Shown: one piece after another, positions 1 through 27,300 of the stretch
Numbering within the stretch: position 1 is the first letter of the stretch
Layout of the letters: every line of letters begins with the position of its first letter
From: Stercorarius parasiticus
Lineage: Eukaryota; Chordata; Aves; Charadriiformes; Stercorariidae
Assembly (NCBI GenBank): GCA_013396915.1
Contig: VWZL01002227.1
Coordinates: 202,903 to 266,902 of the forward strand
Direction: 5' to 3'
DNA: 64,000 nucleotides
Notes under the pieces: model-generated
Told to the model about the DNA's origin: nothing
What the model saw: only the letters and a program-made list of their open reading frames with translations
The model's database searches: none
Program-made: the position numbers and the translations under genes

Positions 1-1330
1 GTGTAAGCAAGAAAGCAGAATAAAGTTTGTCTGTCCTGCTAAATCATTTTGGTGACCATGAGGTTTAAAAATAGAGAGGGTCTGAATATTATGTGAATAT
101 CCGTGAGTGTTCAAAACGACTGGATCAGCAGGTCCACATAACACTGCAGACTTGGGGTATTGACTAGCCTCGTGATGGAGAATAGATTTTGAGGGCTTTT
201 GGTACCTTCTAGTTTTGAATACCTGTTTGCAACATCTGGCACAGCAAAATACACCTGCTAAGCATCGAGGTTATGCCATTGATTTCTAAGCTAGGTATAA
301 CTATATTCCTAGCTCCCTCCCTCGTGTCACTGTACATAACATCTGTCAGGACAAAATAGATTCTGTCACTAATAAACATGCAATGCTATCATTTGTTTTT
401 CATGTGTACAGACTTCGCTTGTATCTGAATGTGTTCTCTGAAATTCACCTTCTTAAAATTTTGCCTTTGCCTTCTACTTAAAACAACTTTATTTCTAATA
501 TTAATTTATTTTCTAAAGAGTGTGTGAATATTGTTTATTTTACTTTCTGAACGCATGTTAAAAAATAGGCAAACCATGTTTTACTGGATAAGCTAAGAAA
601 ATGTAAATTAAATAACCCTTTATCTTTTTTGCCTACTCTAAGCTCTTTGTGATGTTACTGATCAGACCAGATGCCTTGCAAGCTTATTGTAAGCAATACG
701 TAGAAGGAGAGGCGCCCTGTTGTATTGTTTGGTTGATCCTCCAAAAACAGGGGGGCAAAAAAAGATTCATGCTTATGTAATCAGGAATTTGATGCTGTAA
801 AAAGAGAAGGCAAAATATGGTAGCTTAGAAGCTCGCTGTGGGATTACAGTTGTTTTTACCACTTGATGGTTAAGAGTCTTTTACTGCTGTGTCTCTGAAC
901 TCCCATAACCGATAATTTAACTGCTAACTCAATTGTGTGCTGATTGATTGCCTTGAATAATTCCTTGAAGAGCACTACCCATTTCATCTGTGTTTCTCTA
1001 TTAACTGTATGGTTTTTACTTCCTCTGTTACTTTGTGTGTTGGCATCCAGTGATGTACGTGATAAATATATAGCAAAATGGTGTATACTTAGAAAATGGT
1101 AGAGATGACGTACTTGCTAGAAAACTTTTTGGAGTACACTTTTACATGTAGAAGGCTGTGCTGATCCTCTGCTTTGCTGCTGAACTTTGACTGTTGTTTT
1201 CCTTTTGCTATAAGTAAAAAATGTATAATGATCAGATTAAGATGAGATGATTTTTCTCTCTAACAGCACTATTCTATTTATAACTGTAAATCTTTTTTTC
1301 CCCTCGCCTCCTCCCTCACATCTGTAACAG
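1..1330 (+). other. SLAIN1: SLAIN1 intron (3' part) upstream of the first visible exon
   Basis: AT-rich sequence with no exon, repeat family or RNA gene that I recognise. It ends in a good acceptor: a pyrimidine-rich tract at about 1290-1320 and CAG at 1328-1330. I infer that it is intronic because the exon at 1331 starts in mid-codon and lacks the N-terminal part of the SLAIN protein, so at least one coding exon lies to the left of the window. Confidence 0.75.
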
Positions 1331-1480
1331 CTAGCCGATGGCGGAACCTCTTCTCTACACCTGTCTCCTTGGCTTTTCCCTATAGTCCTGTTGCAAGACT
1401 CACCCCATATACCAATGGCTTTAATAGTCCCAGCTTCTCTAAAACCTCCAGTAAAGCAATACTAACACCTGAACGGACAG
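1331..1480 (+). CDS. SLAIN1: SLAIN1, first visible coding exon (internal, 150 nt)
   Basis: SLAIN-family internal exon. SLAIN1 is a cytoplasmic microtubule plus-end-tracking protein; the family binds EB proteins and ch-TOG/CKAP5 and promotes processive microtubule growth, notably in neurons. The frame gives 49 full codons flanked by 2 nt and 1 nt (phase 1 to phase 1). It includes RWRNLFSTPVSL and ARLTPYTNGFNSPSF, which are characteristic SLAIN1 Ser/Pro-rich text. Splice sites: CAG at 1328-1330 and GTAATG at 1481. An alternative acceptor TAG at 1332-1334 exists; I chose 1331 because it keeps the phase-1 entry shared by the next exons. Thr/Ser-Pro sites (STP, YSP, NSP, LTP) are candidate proline-directed phosphosites. 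The start codon and N-terminal coiled coil are not in the window. Confidence 0.9.
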
Positions 1481-3673
<2,193 letters not shown>

Positions 3674-5110
3674 TGACTGGCAGGTGGAAAAACCCACACA
3701 TCGTTGAGTTCAGGTTAATGGTACATGATCTTTCAAAACTTGATGCTTAGATATTGCTGGATCGCAACTGGAAGCTCCATGCCCATTGAGCACATTTAGA
3801 TTGAGAAGTTTTATAACGTCTTACCATGTTAATTAAAATTGTTCTAGTTGTGGGGAAGGGAGATGCTAAAGCATTCTTATCGTGCATACATTTCACAAGA
3901 AAGGAAAAAAATAAGCAGCTGTTGTGGATTTTTTTGCCCCTACTTCGATTGTCAGATGAATTTTGAAATTAATTCCCTTTTAAGTCCCAAATTGGGGCAT
4001 TTAAATTTAGCATTTTGGTTTGAGACTAGTGATTATGCACAAATCTGAGCCCAAAAGTTTGTTTGACATAGATCATAGTTTGGCTTGATAGTAATTTTTG
4101 AAAATGCCTTTATTCATAAATAAAAGGCATTTGACTTAGAAGTCACTCAGACAGTAAGTGCAGTATCTTTTTCACTTCCTATTAGTGCCAAGTGAGACAT
4201 CAGGGAGGAAATGATGAGAGGCAAAACAGGAGAAATTCAGAGATGCTGACTCAAGGGAAATGCTAAGTAATAAGTGACTAAATGAAATAGAGAAAAAATG
4301 TGAAGAAGAAATTAGATGTGCTATCTGGCTGCAGCAAGTTGAGTGAGCAGGCCGGAGCGATCACTTGTCAGCAGCCGAACTTGCTGAGCATCTGGTAGCA
4401 CTTATTATGTTCAGCAGAGAAATTAGCAAGTGCGAGACTTTCCAAGATAGCTGAATTCTCAGGTGGCAAATGTCTGTGGTCACAGCTCGGAAAATTTCTG
4501 ATATTATGTGAAAGTGGTAAGAATTTTGTTTCCAATGCAAATTATGACTATCAAAGACACAAAGGATTGCGTTACTTAAATGACAGCTGCCCTCATCTCT
4601 TTCAGAGTGAGGTTTAAAAAAGACTTCAGCTTAGCTCTTTAAGGAATCAGGTAAACTGGGAAGAAAACCACTCTTTTTCTTCTAATCTGTGTCAGGTGTA
4701 TTGGTTGTATTTTATCCTTGTAATAGGAGCTGGTACCGAATGTTTGAGCATGTGACAGTTGCTGTCGACTTAATCCCGTGGAAAGTGGTAGTATTATACG
4801 TGCATGGAGGCACACTGTCTTCACAGCCACAAATGGAAACTCCCACTCGAGAGGGAGGGGAAAGCATATTAAGAAGTTTTCATTATGACAGCAAAGACAT
4901 CTGTCAAAGCTGAGGGATTCTGAAAAGGGAGTGGTAGGATGCGTGGCTGTCTAAAACACAGCTGTGTTACTACTAAGCCTTGCCCATGAAACCAGCTGCT
5001 AGCAGGAACTAACTCTGGTTCAGGGAGGTTGGAGAGCCAGAATATTTACATGGGTTAAAAGTTTAGGAAATGTCATTGTCAGCATTTTCATTGGATAAGT
5101 ATAAATATAA

Positions 5111-5622
5111 GCCTGGAGAAGAGAAGGCTCCTGGGTGACCTTATAGCAGCNTCTTCTAATATCCAATCTAAATCTACCCTCCTTCAGTTTGAAACTGTTA
5201 CCCCTCGTCCTACCATTACACTCCCTGATAAAGAGTCCCTCCCCATCCTTCCTGTAGGCCCCCTTTAGGTACTGGAAGGCTGCTATAACGTCTCCCCGGA
5301 GCCTTATCTTCTCCAGGCTGAACAGCCTCAACTCTCTTAGCCTGTCCTCATAGCATAGGTACTCCAGTGCTCTGATCATCTTCATGGCCCTCTGCTGATT
5401 AGATTAGATAGATACTAGGAAGAAGTTCATTACTCTAGAGTGGTGAGATACTGGCAGAGAAGTTGTGGATGCCCCATCCCTGGAAGTGTTCAAGGCCAGG
5501 CTGGATGGGGCTTTGAGCAGCCTGGTCGAGTGGGAGGTGTCCCTGCCCATGGCAGGGGGGTTGGAACTAGATGATCTTTAAGGTCCCCTCCAACCCAAGC
5601 CATTCTATGGTTCTATGAAATG
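5111..5622 (+). mobile_element. CR1 LINE, 5'-truncated, with internal inversion and a single-N gap
   Basis: Three parts. First, about 40 bp of forward CR1 (5111-5150, the LEKRRL region of the ORF2 C terminus), ending at an N at 5151. Second, 5152 to about 5398 is CR1 in reverse; read on the minus strand it gives MKMIRALEYLCYEDRLREL and then EKIRLRGDVIAAFQYLKGAY. Third, from about 5398 to 5622 the element is forward again and runs to the CR1 3' end (GGCAGGGGGGTTGGAACTAG and the terminal TTCTATGGTTCTATG). The junction between parts two and three falls at the same consensus point (TAGATATTAGGAAG), as expected for a 5' inversion. The non-coding 3' part closely resembles the copy at 17.5 kb. Confidence 0.88.
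5151..5151. other. Assembly ambiguity, single N
   Basis: One N inside the rearranged CR1, exactly where forward CR1 sequence flips to reverse orientation. The forward 40 bp to its left may be an assembly artefact. Confidence 0.95.
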
Positions 5623-6039
5623 TTTAGTAGCAATAACTTGGAAAAACTAATAGACTGAGTGTTAATTCCTCTAATTAAGTGTTTAAAAGTTAAATACTTA
5701 ATACTCATGTAGTCTTTCTATTGACAGAGAAATAGGTGCCTCCTGAAGGCAATTCATCTTATGTTAAGAGAGGCATCTAAGACATCTCACAGGTATTGCA
5801 TTTTGGAGATGCCTGTATTCTTTTTTTTATTTTTTATTAAAAAGGGATCTTGAGGGAAATAATACAGACTTAGGTGCTTGAAAGGTAGACACCAAAAGTT
5901 AGATCAGATGAATTCTACTTCAGATCTTCAGCCTGGTGACACTATAAATCCAATTTTTGCTGTAAAATTATGTCTACTTACCTGCTCAGTTTTCAAGATT
6001 GAAGTGCATGTTAAGAGTTAATCACTTGGCAGAAGCTGA

Positions 6040-18984
<12,945 letters not shown>

Positions 18985-21129
18985 TAAGAGTTAAACAGAC
19001 CTCCTTCCCTATGCAGATGGCTTTGGGTTAGATTGTGAGTTTGTTCTTGGTTTTTTTCTCCTGAACATGAAGTTGGGCTATAAAACAGAAGAGTTTCTAG
19101 CTCCCAGTGCTGAATGACTGAATCGGTAAAGATTTATTTCCAGAAACAGTGATGGACAATGCTTGCTGGTAGTTCCTAGTAAACTGTGATAATTGATAGA
19201 ATGTAGTTGCATATAAATAAGAATAGATTGCTGCCCATCAATATGAAATCAAAACAAATGGAAACCTCCTATCATTAACATATGTGGCTTGCGTTCTTCC
19301 AGACTTGTGTCAGCTGCTATTCCAATGTCACAGGGTGAGCAAATAGAAAGAGCTGCATCCCTATTGTTGTAAATGGCAGTAGACTGTAAAAATGCAACTT
19401 GTGACATTATGGCATTGTGAGGAAGGAAATATCCTGGATATTTCTGCTGGTTGAACCAGCATCTTTTTAATTCCACCTGGGAGACAATAGGCAAGCAGGG
19501 AATCCTGGAGTATCACATACTTGCAATGAGCTATACTAAGCAAATGCATTTTTGCATTTTTCCAAGAGAATTTCATCTCCAAATGATTTTTTATTTTTTT
19601 AGGGCAAGCAATAAAATAAGCTTGAGGAAAGAGACTGTGTTTTAATTACCTTATCACAGCTGGGAGTTAAACTCTTAGCTGTATGTTCTGTGATTAATAG
19701 GTGATGAAGTTTTTCAAAGAGAAAATGCTATCAGCTTGTGTCAGCTCTTCCAACTATTTCTTCCTATTGCATGCATTCCTCCTCTTGTGAGGGCCCACTG
19801 TGTGATCACCTGGTTTTCTGTTGGATGGACTGTTTAGCTCTCACCGTTTTTATGCTTTTCACTAGATACTAGCTAAATCCAGAATAAGTTCAATTGCTCA
19901 CATTCTCTTTGGTTGAGTTACTTGGGGATTACACCAACGTGACTGACGACAGATTTTGACCGACTGTGGTGAAACTTTGATAAAGAGCCGTCAGGTTTCT
20001 TCTTTGATGAAGACTGTACCGTGAGATTTCTATTACAACCTCCTTTGCTCTCTGCTGGAACTCTCTCTGTTAGAGTTCTTTATAGTAGAGGGTTTCCTTT
20101 CTTTTTTTCATTTTCCTTTCCTCCACTTCATGTTCTTCTGCAGAGCTCTTAAATCTTTCATAGCAACATGTGAAAAAGAGACTTTCTGGGCCATGAAGAC
20201 CAGTCCCTTGCTATTTTGTAATTTTTCGTACAATAGACAATATTAAAGAAAAACAAAATTAAGAGGTTTCAGTGGAAGGGTGAGACACTGTACTCTCAAC
20301 GCTGTTTTTATTAGAAGCTGATTCAAATCAGTAACAAAGCTATTTATAGTCCAGAAAGTCTGGGCTCCTGTTGCCTTACCTTCAGATGTACCTTAGCAGC
20401 ATCATATGTTGCCACAGAGCCAGACCAATGATCCTTGAAGATGGAGAGACTTTGCACTGTGGGAATTACAAGTTTATAGGACTCTAAAAACACAGGCAGA
20501 ATGGCGCTCAGCCTACAGTTCTTCAAGACCCTCATTTCATTTTATGTGGAAAGTAAGGGCAGTTTCAGTTCACATGGAATTTTCTTTGAAGGAATTCATC
20601 CATCAGAGGCAGATTTTCTCACTATTGATTTTTGTCACTGTGGTCATTTCTAAGGGATGATATTTCTCATTATCAGTTTAGGAGTCTAGCTTCTTTCAGT
20701 ATACTGAAAATTAAATGGTGTTTTTAGTCATGAGTTGATTAAAAGTAGAACAAGTATTTTATTTTTTAAATAAATCAGATGTTCAGAGAGAAGTACATGC
20801 TCAGAGCAAAGCTATGTCTTCATACCTATGGCCAAACTGTTAGGTGGCTAAGTTATTGGCGTTTTAGATACACTGTTAGACACTTTGTGTAAGGTCTGCA
20901 TTAGGAAACGTTAGTATTTACTGCATAGGATCAAATACAGGATGAGGGAGTGCTTTTGATAATTTGTAAAATAAAATTATAATAGTCAAGATAACCGTTT
21001 TGGCTAAATATTATCTGCTTTTCTCCTTGCCATTAGAGATCCATGCATCCAAAAGCAGTGTAAAGAAATTTTAACAGTATAGTCCATCTCTAATTAGCCT
21101 TACAAGTGAGCACTGTGGTTTTTTGTTCC

Positions 21130-21640
21130 TGTTGAAGATCCACACAACCCCCAACCCTTTCCAACTCCATGCTCCAGGTTTCTTGCAGACCTACCTTCTC
21201 ACCTCCCGTCCGCTATCTGCCGGTCCTCCACTTTCTATCCTTACCTGGGATCAGGATGTGAGGGGCAGCAGGGGCAGCTTCCCATAGGGCAAGGTGAGCT
21301 GGGAGCTGAGTGGGACAGCCAGGCTGCCCCACAGCACCCAACCAAGAGCAGCACTGGTGGTGACCAGGGTCAGCCAACAGTCCCCATCTCCATAGAAGTC
21401 CACAATGACGAGGCAGGTCCCAGGTAAAGCCAGCAAGTCAATCAGCAGGTCAGGGTGTGGGTCACCCCAGGTATCAGGAACAAACATGATTGCAAGGTAA
21501 GCACAGCTCCGGAGCCATGGTGAGAGGGTTGCTTGTTCCTGCTGCCTCACGCTGGAGCAGGTCACTGAGATCCAGCTAATGATGGGACAGTAGAAAGGGA
21601 CTACAGACCCTGCAAAACTATCTCAGACCACATGGCATCA
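21130..21640. other. GC-rich block in the last SLAIN1 intron, unidentified
   Basis: About 500 bp clearly richer in G+C than its surroundings, with abrupt edges (AT-rich before 21120 and after 21640). A 104-codon minus-strand open frame (21251-21565) is Leu/Val/Trp-rich and resembles no family I know. It could be an old interspersed repeat, an LTR fragment or a regulatory island; I cannot assign it. Confidence 0.4.
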
Positions 21641-22369
21641 TACTGACAGCTTGTGCTTGTTTGAAACTGTTTTCAACGCTGGTGCATTTTCCCGTTCACT
21701 GCCCTGCATTAGAGAGTCAGCTCTGGACACATAGCAGTATTCTTGCAGTTATTTTCAGCTTAGTTAATTATTCTTTACTTTTGCCCTCCCCATTGTTTCT
21801 TGAAGGTTGTTAAACATACTTTCCTCTTTCTCTGTCTGGAAAAAAAAATGAAAAAAGCAGTTGCAGAAAACATCAGAGGCAGGTTGTGTTTTATGACTCA
21901 ACTGGATTTATATCCAAGATAAGTGATCCTGCAACAAAGTGTAGCTGCACAAAAGCAACTTGGCTGAACCTAAGTTCAGCGAGCTTTTTTTACTGAAGTG
22001 CAATATTTTTGCCACTAAACAAAGGAATTGTAGCGTAGAGGCGAGAAGCTGCGCCGGTGACTGCTTTTAACTTACTGACTCTGCCTTCCGTACAACATAC
22101 CTCTGCCTTTTCTCAGCCAAGGGCATTTAGAAGGGACAGGAGGCATCAGTAACTCACAGAAAAAGCAGAGAAGTGTGAGAACAAGGCTTGTGACCTGGCT
22201 TTTTAAGAAACAGTTTCACAGAATTGAGGCACTGTTTTCAGCAAATTCTGGTCTAACTAAAATATGGTTGTGGCAAATTAGAGATCGGACATCAAGTCAC
22301 ATGGTTGTTTTTCCTTTTTGTGCTCTCATTTGAAACAGTGACCTCAGTAATACCTGGAAGGTTTGGAAG

Positions 22370-22565
22370 ATGGTCAAGGTGAGGCACTAGAGCAGGTTGC
22401 CCAGAGAAGTTGTGGATGCTGCATCCCTGGAAGTGTTCAAGGCCAGGTTGGATGGGGCTTTGAGCAACCTGGTCTAGTGAGGGGTGTCCCTGCCCATGGC
22501 AGGGGGGTTGGAACTAGGTGAGCTTTAAGGTTCCTTCCAACCCAAACGATTCTCTGATTCTATGA
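22370..22565 (+). mobile_element. CR1 LINE 3' fragment
   Basis: About 195 bp of CR1 3' UTR in sense orientation, starting near GGTGAGGCACTAGAGCAGG and running through GTTGTGGATGCTGCATCCCTGG and GGCAGGGGGGTTGGAACTAG to the terminal GATTCTCTGATTCTATGA. Strongly 5'-truncated. More diverged than the 17.5 kb copy. Confidence 0.92.
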
Positions 22566-23168
22566 TCAACAAGCATTTTATAGTAAGTCCTCATTGATTA
22601 GTGAGAGACATAGCCCGGGTGTGAGGGTGAGGGCCTGGAGGACGACGAGTTCCCTGCAGGAGTGGTGGTGCTGGGACTGGTGGCTCTGTGACTTCGTCTG
22701 TGGGATGGAAACACGTCGTCATGTGTCTCGATAAGAGAGTCTGGAGCAGAATTTGGTAGAATTCTTAACGGATAAGATGCCAAAATTTTTTATTGTTAGT
22801 GCCTAGCATTTTTATAAAGTGCTGTTTTTTTGATGGGTGTGCTGAGCACAACAGCTTTTTGGAGAATATTTCCCATTAGATCTCAGCTGTCCATCCATAT
22901 TGGAATATATCCATAGCGACAAAAATAGGTTTTTATTGCCTTTAGCACTCAAGAACAAGATCTTCCCATTTAGAGGGGTCTCATGCATCATAAGAATTAT
23001 TTACCAAATTCTTTTTTGCCAACCTTTTATCCTGTTAAGACCAGTAACTGTAATGGGGTCTCACTGAAAGTGGCCTTAATTTCACCTTAGATGTTTACAT
23101 TTGCGTTAGCATGAAGTCAGAAATATACCAGAGTGATGCCTCCAAAGCCATTGTTGGTGCAGAAGTAA

Positions 23169-23318
<150 letters not shown>

Positions 23319-24199
23319 TGAAGGATGCCTGTCAACAGTGGAAAATAAATAATGCGGATTTCATTACCCAGCTGGCTGGGTAACAGTGATTTGGGAAAGG
23401 AGGGTCATACAGTATTATTTCCCCCGGGATTTTGCTATGTAACCATCCATAACGCAATGTCATTTTTAAAAAATGAACATCTTCTCAAATACTAAATATT
23501 GCACTTAATCAGTTACCTGAACAGCTGCGTTGTTATCAGCCTAACAATGGCAGTGTTGGCATTTGGAACTGAAGAAATTATTATATATGTGCAAAGTACC
23601 AGAATATTTCCTTGGAAAGGACTGGAAGATAATGCTTTCCGAGCAGTTTTGCCGTACTGAAATTCGAAGATAATTTATTCAGTGTAAAGGCATCATGCGT
23701 TTTATTTTGAATTTGGGGGGACTTACATATGTGCTTGAATTCTTTTCTAGTGTTTCCAGTACATTTTATTTTGTATACTTAAGTTCATTTAAACTTGCCT
23801 GAACCTTGAACAACAGAGAGATAATTTAACTTTTCTGTGCCATAAATAATATTTTTGGGGCAATGTACTTTTTTAGCGCTAGGAACATATCTTACAAAAT
23901 CGTACCATTGGCAATACAAAGCAGTATATTTATGTTGCAGAAGCACAAAAAAAAAAGTAGCATTCACTGGAAACTGCCATCCAGCTGGGTCAGCATGGTT
24001 TTGTTGGTCTTTCACCGTTTGTTCAATTGTTAATTTATTGTCATAGTGTTTTGTATTTAAAATGGCAACATAAGTCACATTGCACTTACAAAGATACAGT
24101 GATCTCTAAAACTACAGTTGGTTTTCAGTACTTTATTACAAAGAATTAAAATGTAATGTTTTATTAACAATTGCTTATGGAAAATGAGGTTTTAATGTG

Positions 24200-24205
24200 A
24201 ATAAA
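24200..24205 (+). terminator. SLAIN1: Candidate poly(A) signal (proximal)
   Basis: Canonical AATAAA followed by a T-rich stretch (ACTTTTTGATAGATCTTTT). Possible alternative 3' end of SLAIN1. Confidence 0.5.
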
Positions 24206-24321
24206 ACTTTTTGATAGATCTTTTACAAAATCCAATTGCACTAATCAATGCTTTCTTATAATGGCATATGACTTAATATTTGGTTACAACTGTGTATACT
24301 GCTGTTTTGGAATGTTTCAGA

Positions 24322-24327
24322 AATAAA
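24322..24327 (+). terminator. SLAIN1: Candidate poly(A) signal (distal, main)
   Basis: Canonical AATAAA with a GT-rich region 25-45 bases downstream (TGTTCTTGAGTGTGCAGTGT), the usual arrangement for cleavage near 24340-24348. Confidence 0.7.
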
Positions 24328-24345
24328 GAATCTATTTCAGCAATA

Positions 24346-27300
24346 ATGCTGTTCTTGAGTGTGCAGTGTAAACATTATGAGAATTTAGCATCTACTTAGC
24401 TCCTGAAGTTTTATTACTTAGCATTTATAAAGATTATGCTGGATTTTTGCAAATGGTAACTAAGTTCATCTGAAAATTTCTAAATATTTTTAAAATTGTT
24501 ATGAATCCATAGTATGCATAGGAGACAAATATGTATTAACTTCAGATCAATCTTATTATGATCTTAAGAATTTTTTTCGATTTAGTGTGCAGATTCTGCA
24601 AGTGCAAATGTGACTTGCAGTGGGAAACAGAGATTGTGTCTCTCACCATATTTCTGAATTTGCTCGAGGACCTGCTTTTTTTAAAACGGCAAGCTAAAAT
24701 AAAAACCAAAAGAGGAGCATTTAGTGGTGAGTAAAACCTTCATTACACCGAGAAGTGGTTGTATAGTAGTACAGTAGTATCTCTGCATAGCTTAATGTTT
24801 AACAGAGATAAACAATTCATTTTTCACGCTTCAGTTCTTTTAATCCGGTTAAAATCCCATTTTTTTCTGAAAAAAGGAGAACTGTTGAAGAGGGTATCAA
24901 GAAATACTCCAACAAGGAAATTACCTCTGCACAGGTAAGTACTTAAGTAGGACTGTGCCAAACTCATCTTGTTCATAAGAAGCTTTAATTGGAAGAAGTT
25001 ACTGCTGGTTAAAGCAATTAGTTATTTCTGGACAATCTCCGTTGTCTTGAACAGTTTATCTCGCTTAGAGACTGACTCAGGCAGGGGGGGAACGTGCAGA
25101 GACAGCTCTGGGGGTACTTTGCTATTTGCCTGTGACAAGGAGGGCTGCAGAACCTCCCAAATTAATAAGCTCTCTTGGTTTCTGGTGCCAGGGAACCCAC
25201 GCGATCTTTTTCGTAAAAGATGGCTGGAGACCAGCAGCAATGATGACCAGTCCTGGCCTGAGCTGTCTCTTCACTCTGTTCCCCAGTGCCGGGATTTTAT
25301 CGCTGTTCCTCCACTATTTAGGACATCACTGCCCCACGTTACTGTGAATTTTTGAAATAGGATGCAACTGTTGGCGGTAATATCGAACTGTACACTGGAG
25401 GGCAGTATATACTTTGAAAATGTTTTCTTCTTAGTAGCTAAAGCTTCTGTTTTCCAGGCTTTTGGTTTGAATCCGGTGCGTATGTTGCTTCTTATGTTAA
25501 AGGAAGGTGCCCAGCTGTTTGTGATTTGCATTTTTAAATTTCACGCTACAAAATGTGTCGTGAACCGGAGAGCCAAGCATTTTGAATATAATGAATTTTT
25601 TGAGAAGATGTAGTTGTTTTTCCCTTTTTAATTGTCCTGTTTGCTTGCAATATGTTCTTTCATTGTGTCAGGAGTTGGTAACCTTATAGCTTTGCTGGTT
25701 TAAGTGGTTTTTGTCAAGTATCTGTCACATCGGATGCCATCAAACTTCAGGAGAAAACCTGAGGTGTAAGCAGCTTGATCTCATTTCTACACTCCGACAA
25801 TCAAGATAATCACTTGTTTCAACCACGGACTGAGGTACTGCTGCTGTTTGCCTGTAGGCTGGGGGAGCCAGCTGTCTCCCCTGGAATTAGGATCGACGAA
25901 CCAGACAGCCAGACAGATAGTACTGCACTGTGCCCAAAGGGTCAGATATTCCACCACAGCCCCAGTGGGAGCAAAACATGGAATAAGCAACAGAAAACCA
26001 CTTCTGTCACGCTTGGTTTTGTGTGAGGCAGAATCTCCTCCAGGGTGGTGTGAAACGGCAAGACCATGCAGTTATTTTTAAAATAAACAAAACCAAACAT
26101 TTGAGGACTCTCTCTTTGACACTTTTGGGTTCTTCTCTTTTGGTCCATGAATGCAAATTCCAGTCTTGTCTCCTTGTTGCTGAGTCCCAAAAATTACCTG
26201 CCTCCTTCTGTCCAACCTGTAGTCTTGGGCTCAGTTCTTGGCTTCAGGTGGGGAGACTTGGCCATCATCTCACCTTTAGCTTTAACTTTTCTTTGGCCAG
26301 TCTTCAGCATGTCAAATCTGTCCAAACTAAAATGATAGGACCATTCTCCTGTCCTCCTACTTTGACTGTGTCACTGCTTTGACCACTTTTTTTATACTCC
26401 TACTGATTCCACCACACACACACACACCCCCCACCTGTGGAAAATGGTTAAAAAGACTTATAAGCTAGTTTTTACTGTCTGTGTTGCCTTACTGCTCTTG
26501 AACCCGTTAAAGAATGCTGCCTCATCACTTTTTCTTTCTTTGGTCTTTTTTTGCTATTCCTAAATTGCAAGTTGTTGGAGACATGGATATGGTCTCCCTT
26601 TGTATAGTGGGAAGCCCAGGGTCTCAGACGCAACATTACAATACAAATACTTAAAATTAGCATCTTCATATGGAAAACACTATTTAAACATCCACTGTGA
26701 ATGATGGGTAAGGCATTGTAATTAAAAAGCACCGGTGAGTAACACACACTCTTAAAAACAGATTTGTGGCGTTTAAGCGTCAGGCATGACTTACCAATTC
26801 AGAAATTCTGGATAATAAAAAGGAAATGACTAAGCCTGGATGACTTTCCCTGTCACCGTTGTGGTGAAAAGGGTATGTCCTGGCTGGTCTGGTTTAATTT
26901 TTCCCAGCAGGTCAGAGTCACATTTGCTCGTCTTCTCAGCCATCTTTTTCCTTCCGTCTACACTTCCAACCCTTGCTCTCCCCAGATTCCCATCTTTCTT
27001 GTGACCACTGTCAGTTGGTTTTGTGTGCTCTTGTGGCTGGTGTGTTTCCTGACCACCCACCTGCAGATCCCACCCAGCTCTTCTGCTGCTCGCTCAGCAG
27101 CCCGGGGAACAGGTCCTTGGTGCATCTTCTGTCCGCTTCACTGGGACTTTCAGCTCTTACCTGGCAAGGTAAGCAGTTATACTTAATCTGAATTAACGGT
27201 AGCGGAAGGAAAGTTTAAGGCATGAAGAGATGCTAGTAGATCTGAGAAGGTGGTAATTAATGCCAGGATTGATGATACCTCAGCAGGGTCACACGTCTAC

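Larger units (their letters stand above)
23319..24345 (+). other. SLAIN1: SLAIN1 3' UTR
   Basis: AT-rich sequence from the stop codon to just past the AATAAA at 24322. The end is inferred from the poly(A) signal and a GT-rich downstream stretch at about 24349-24372; no transcript evidence is available. If the upstream AATAAA at 24200 is used, the UTR ends near 24220. Confidence 0.7.

Noticed and set aside
24881..24933. Possible extra exon bounded by AG and GTAAGT
   Set aside because: It lies after the SLAIN1 poly(A) signals, codes for nothing recognisable and has no partner exon.
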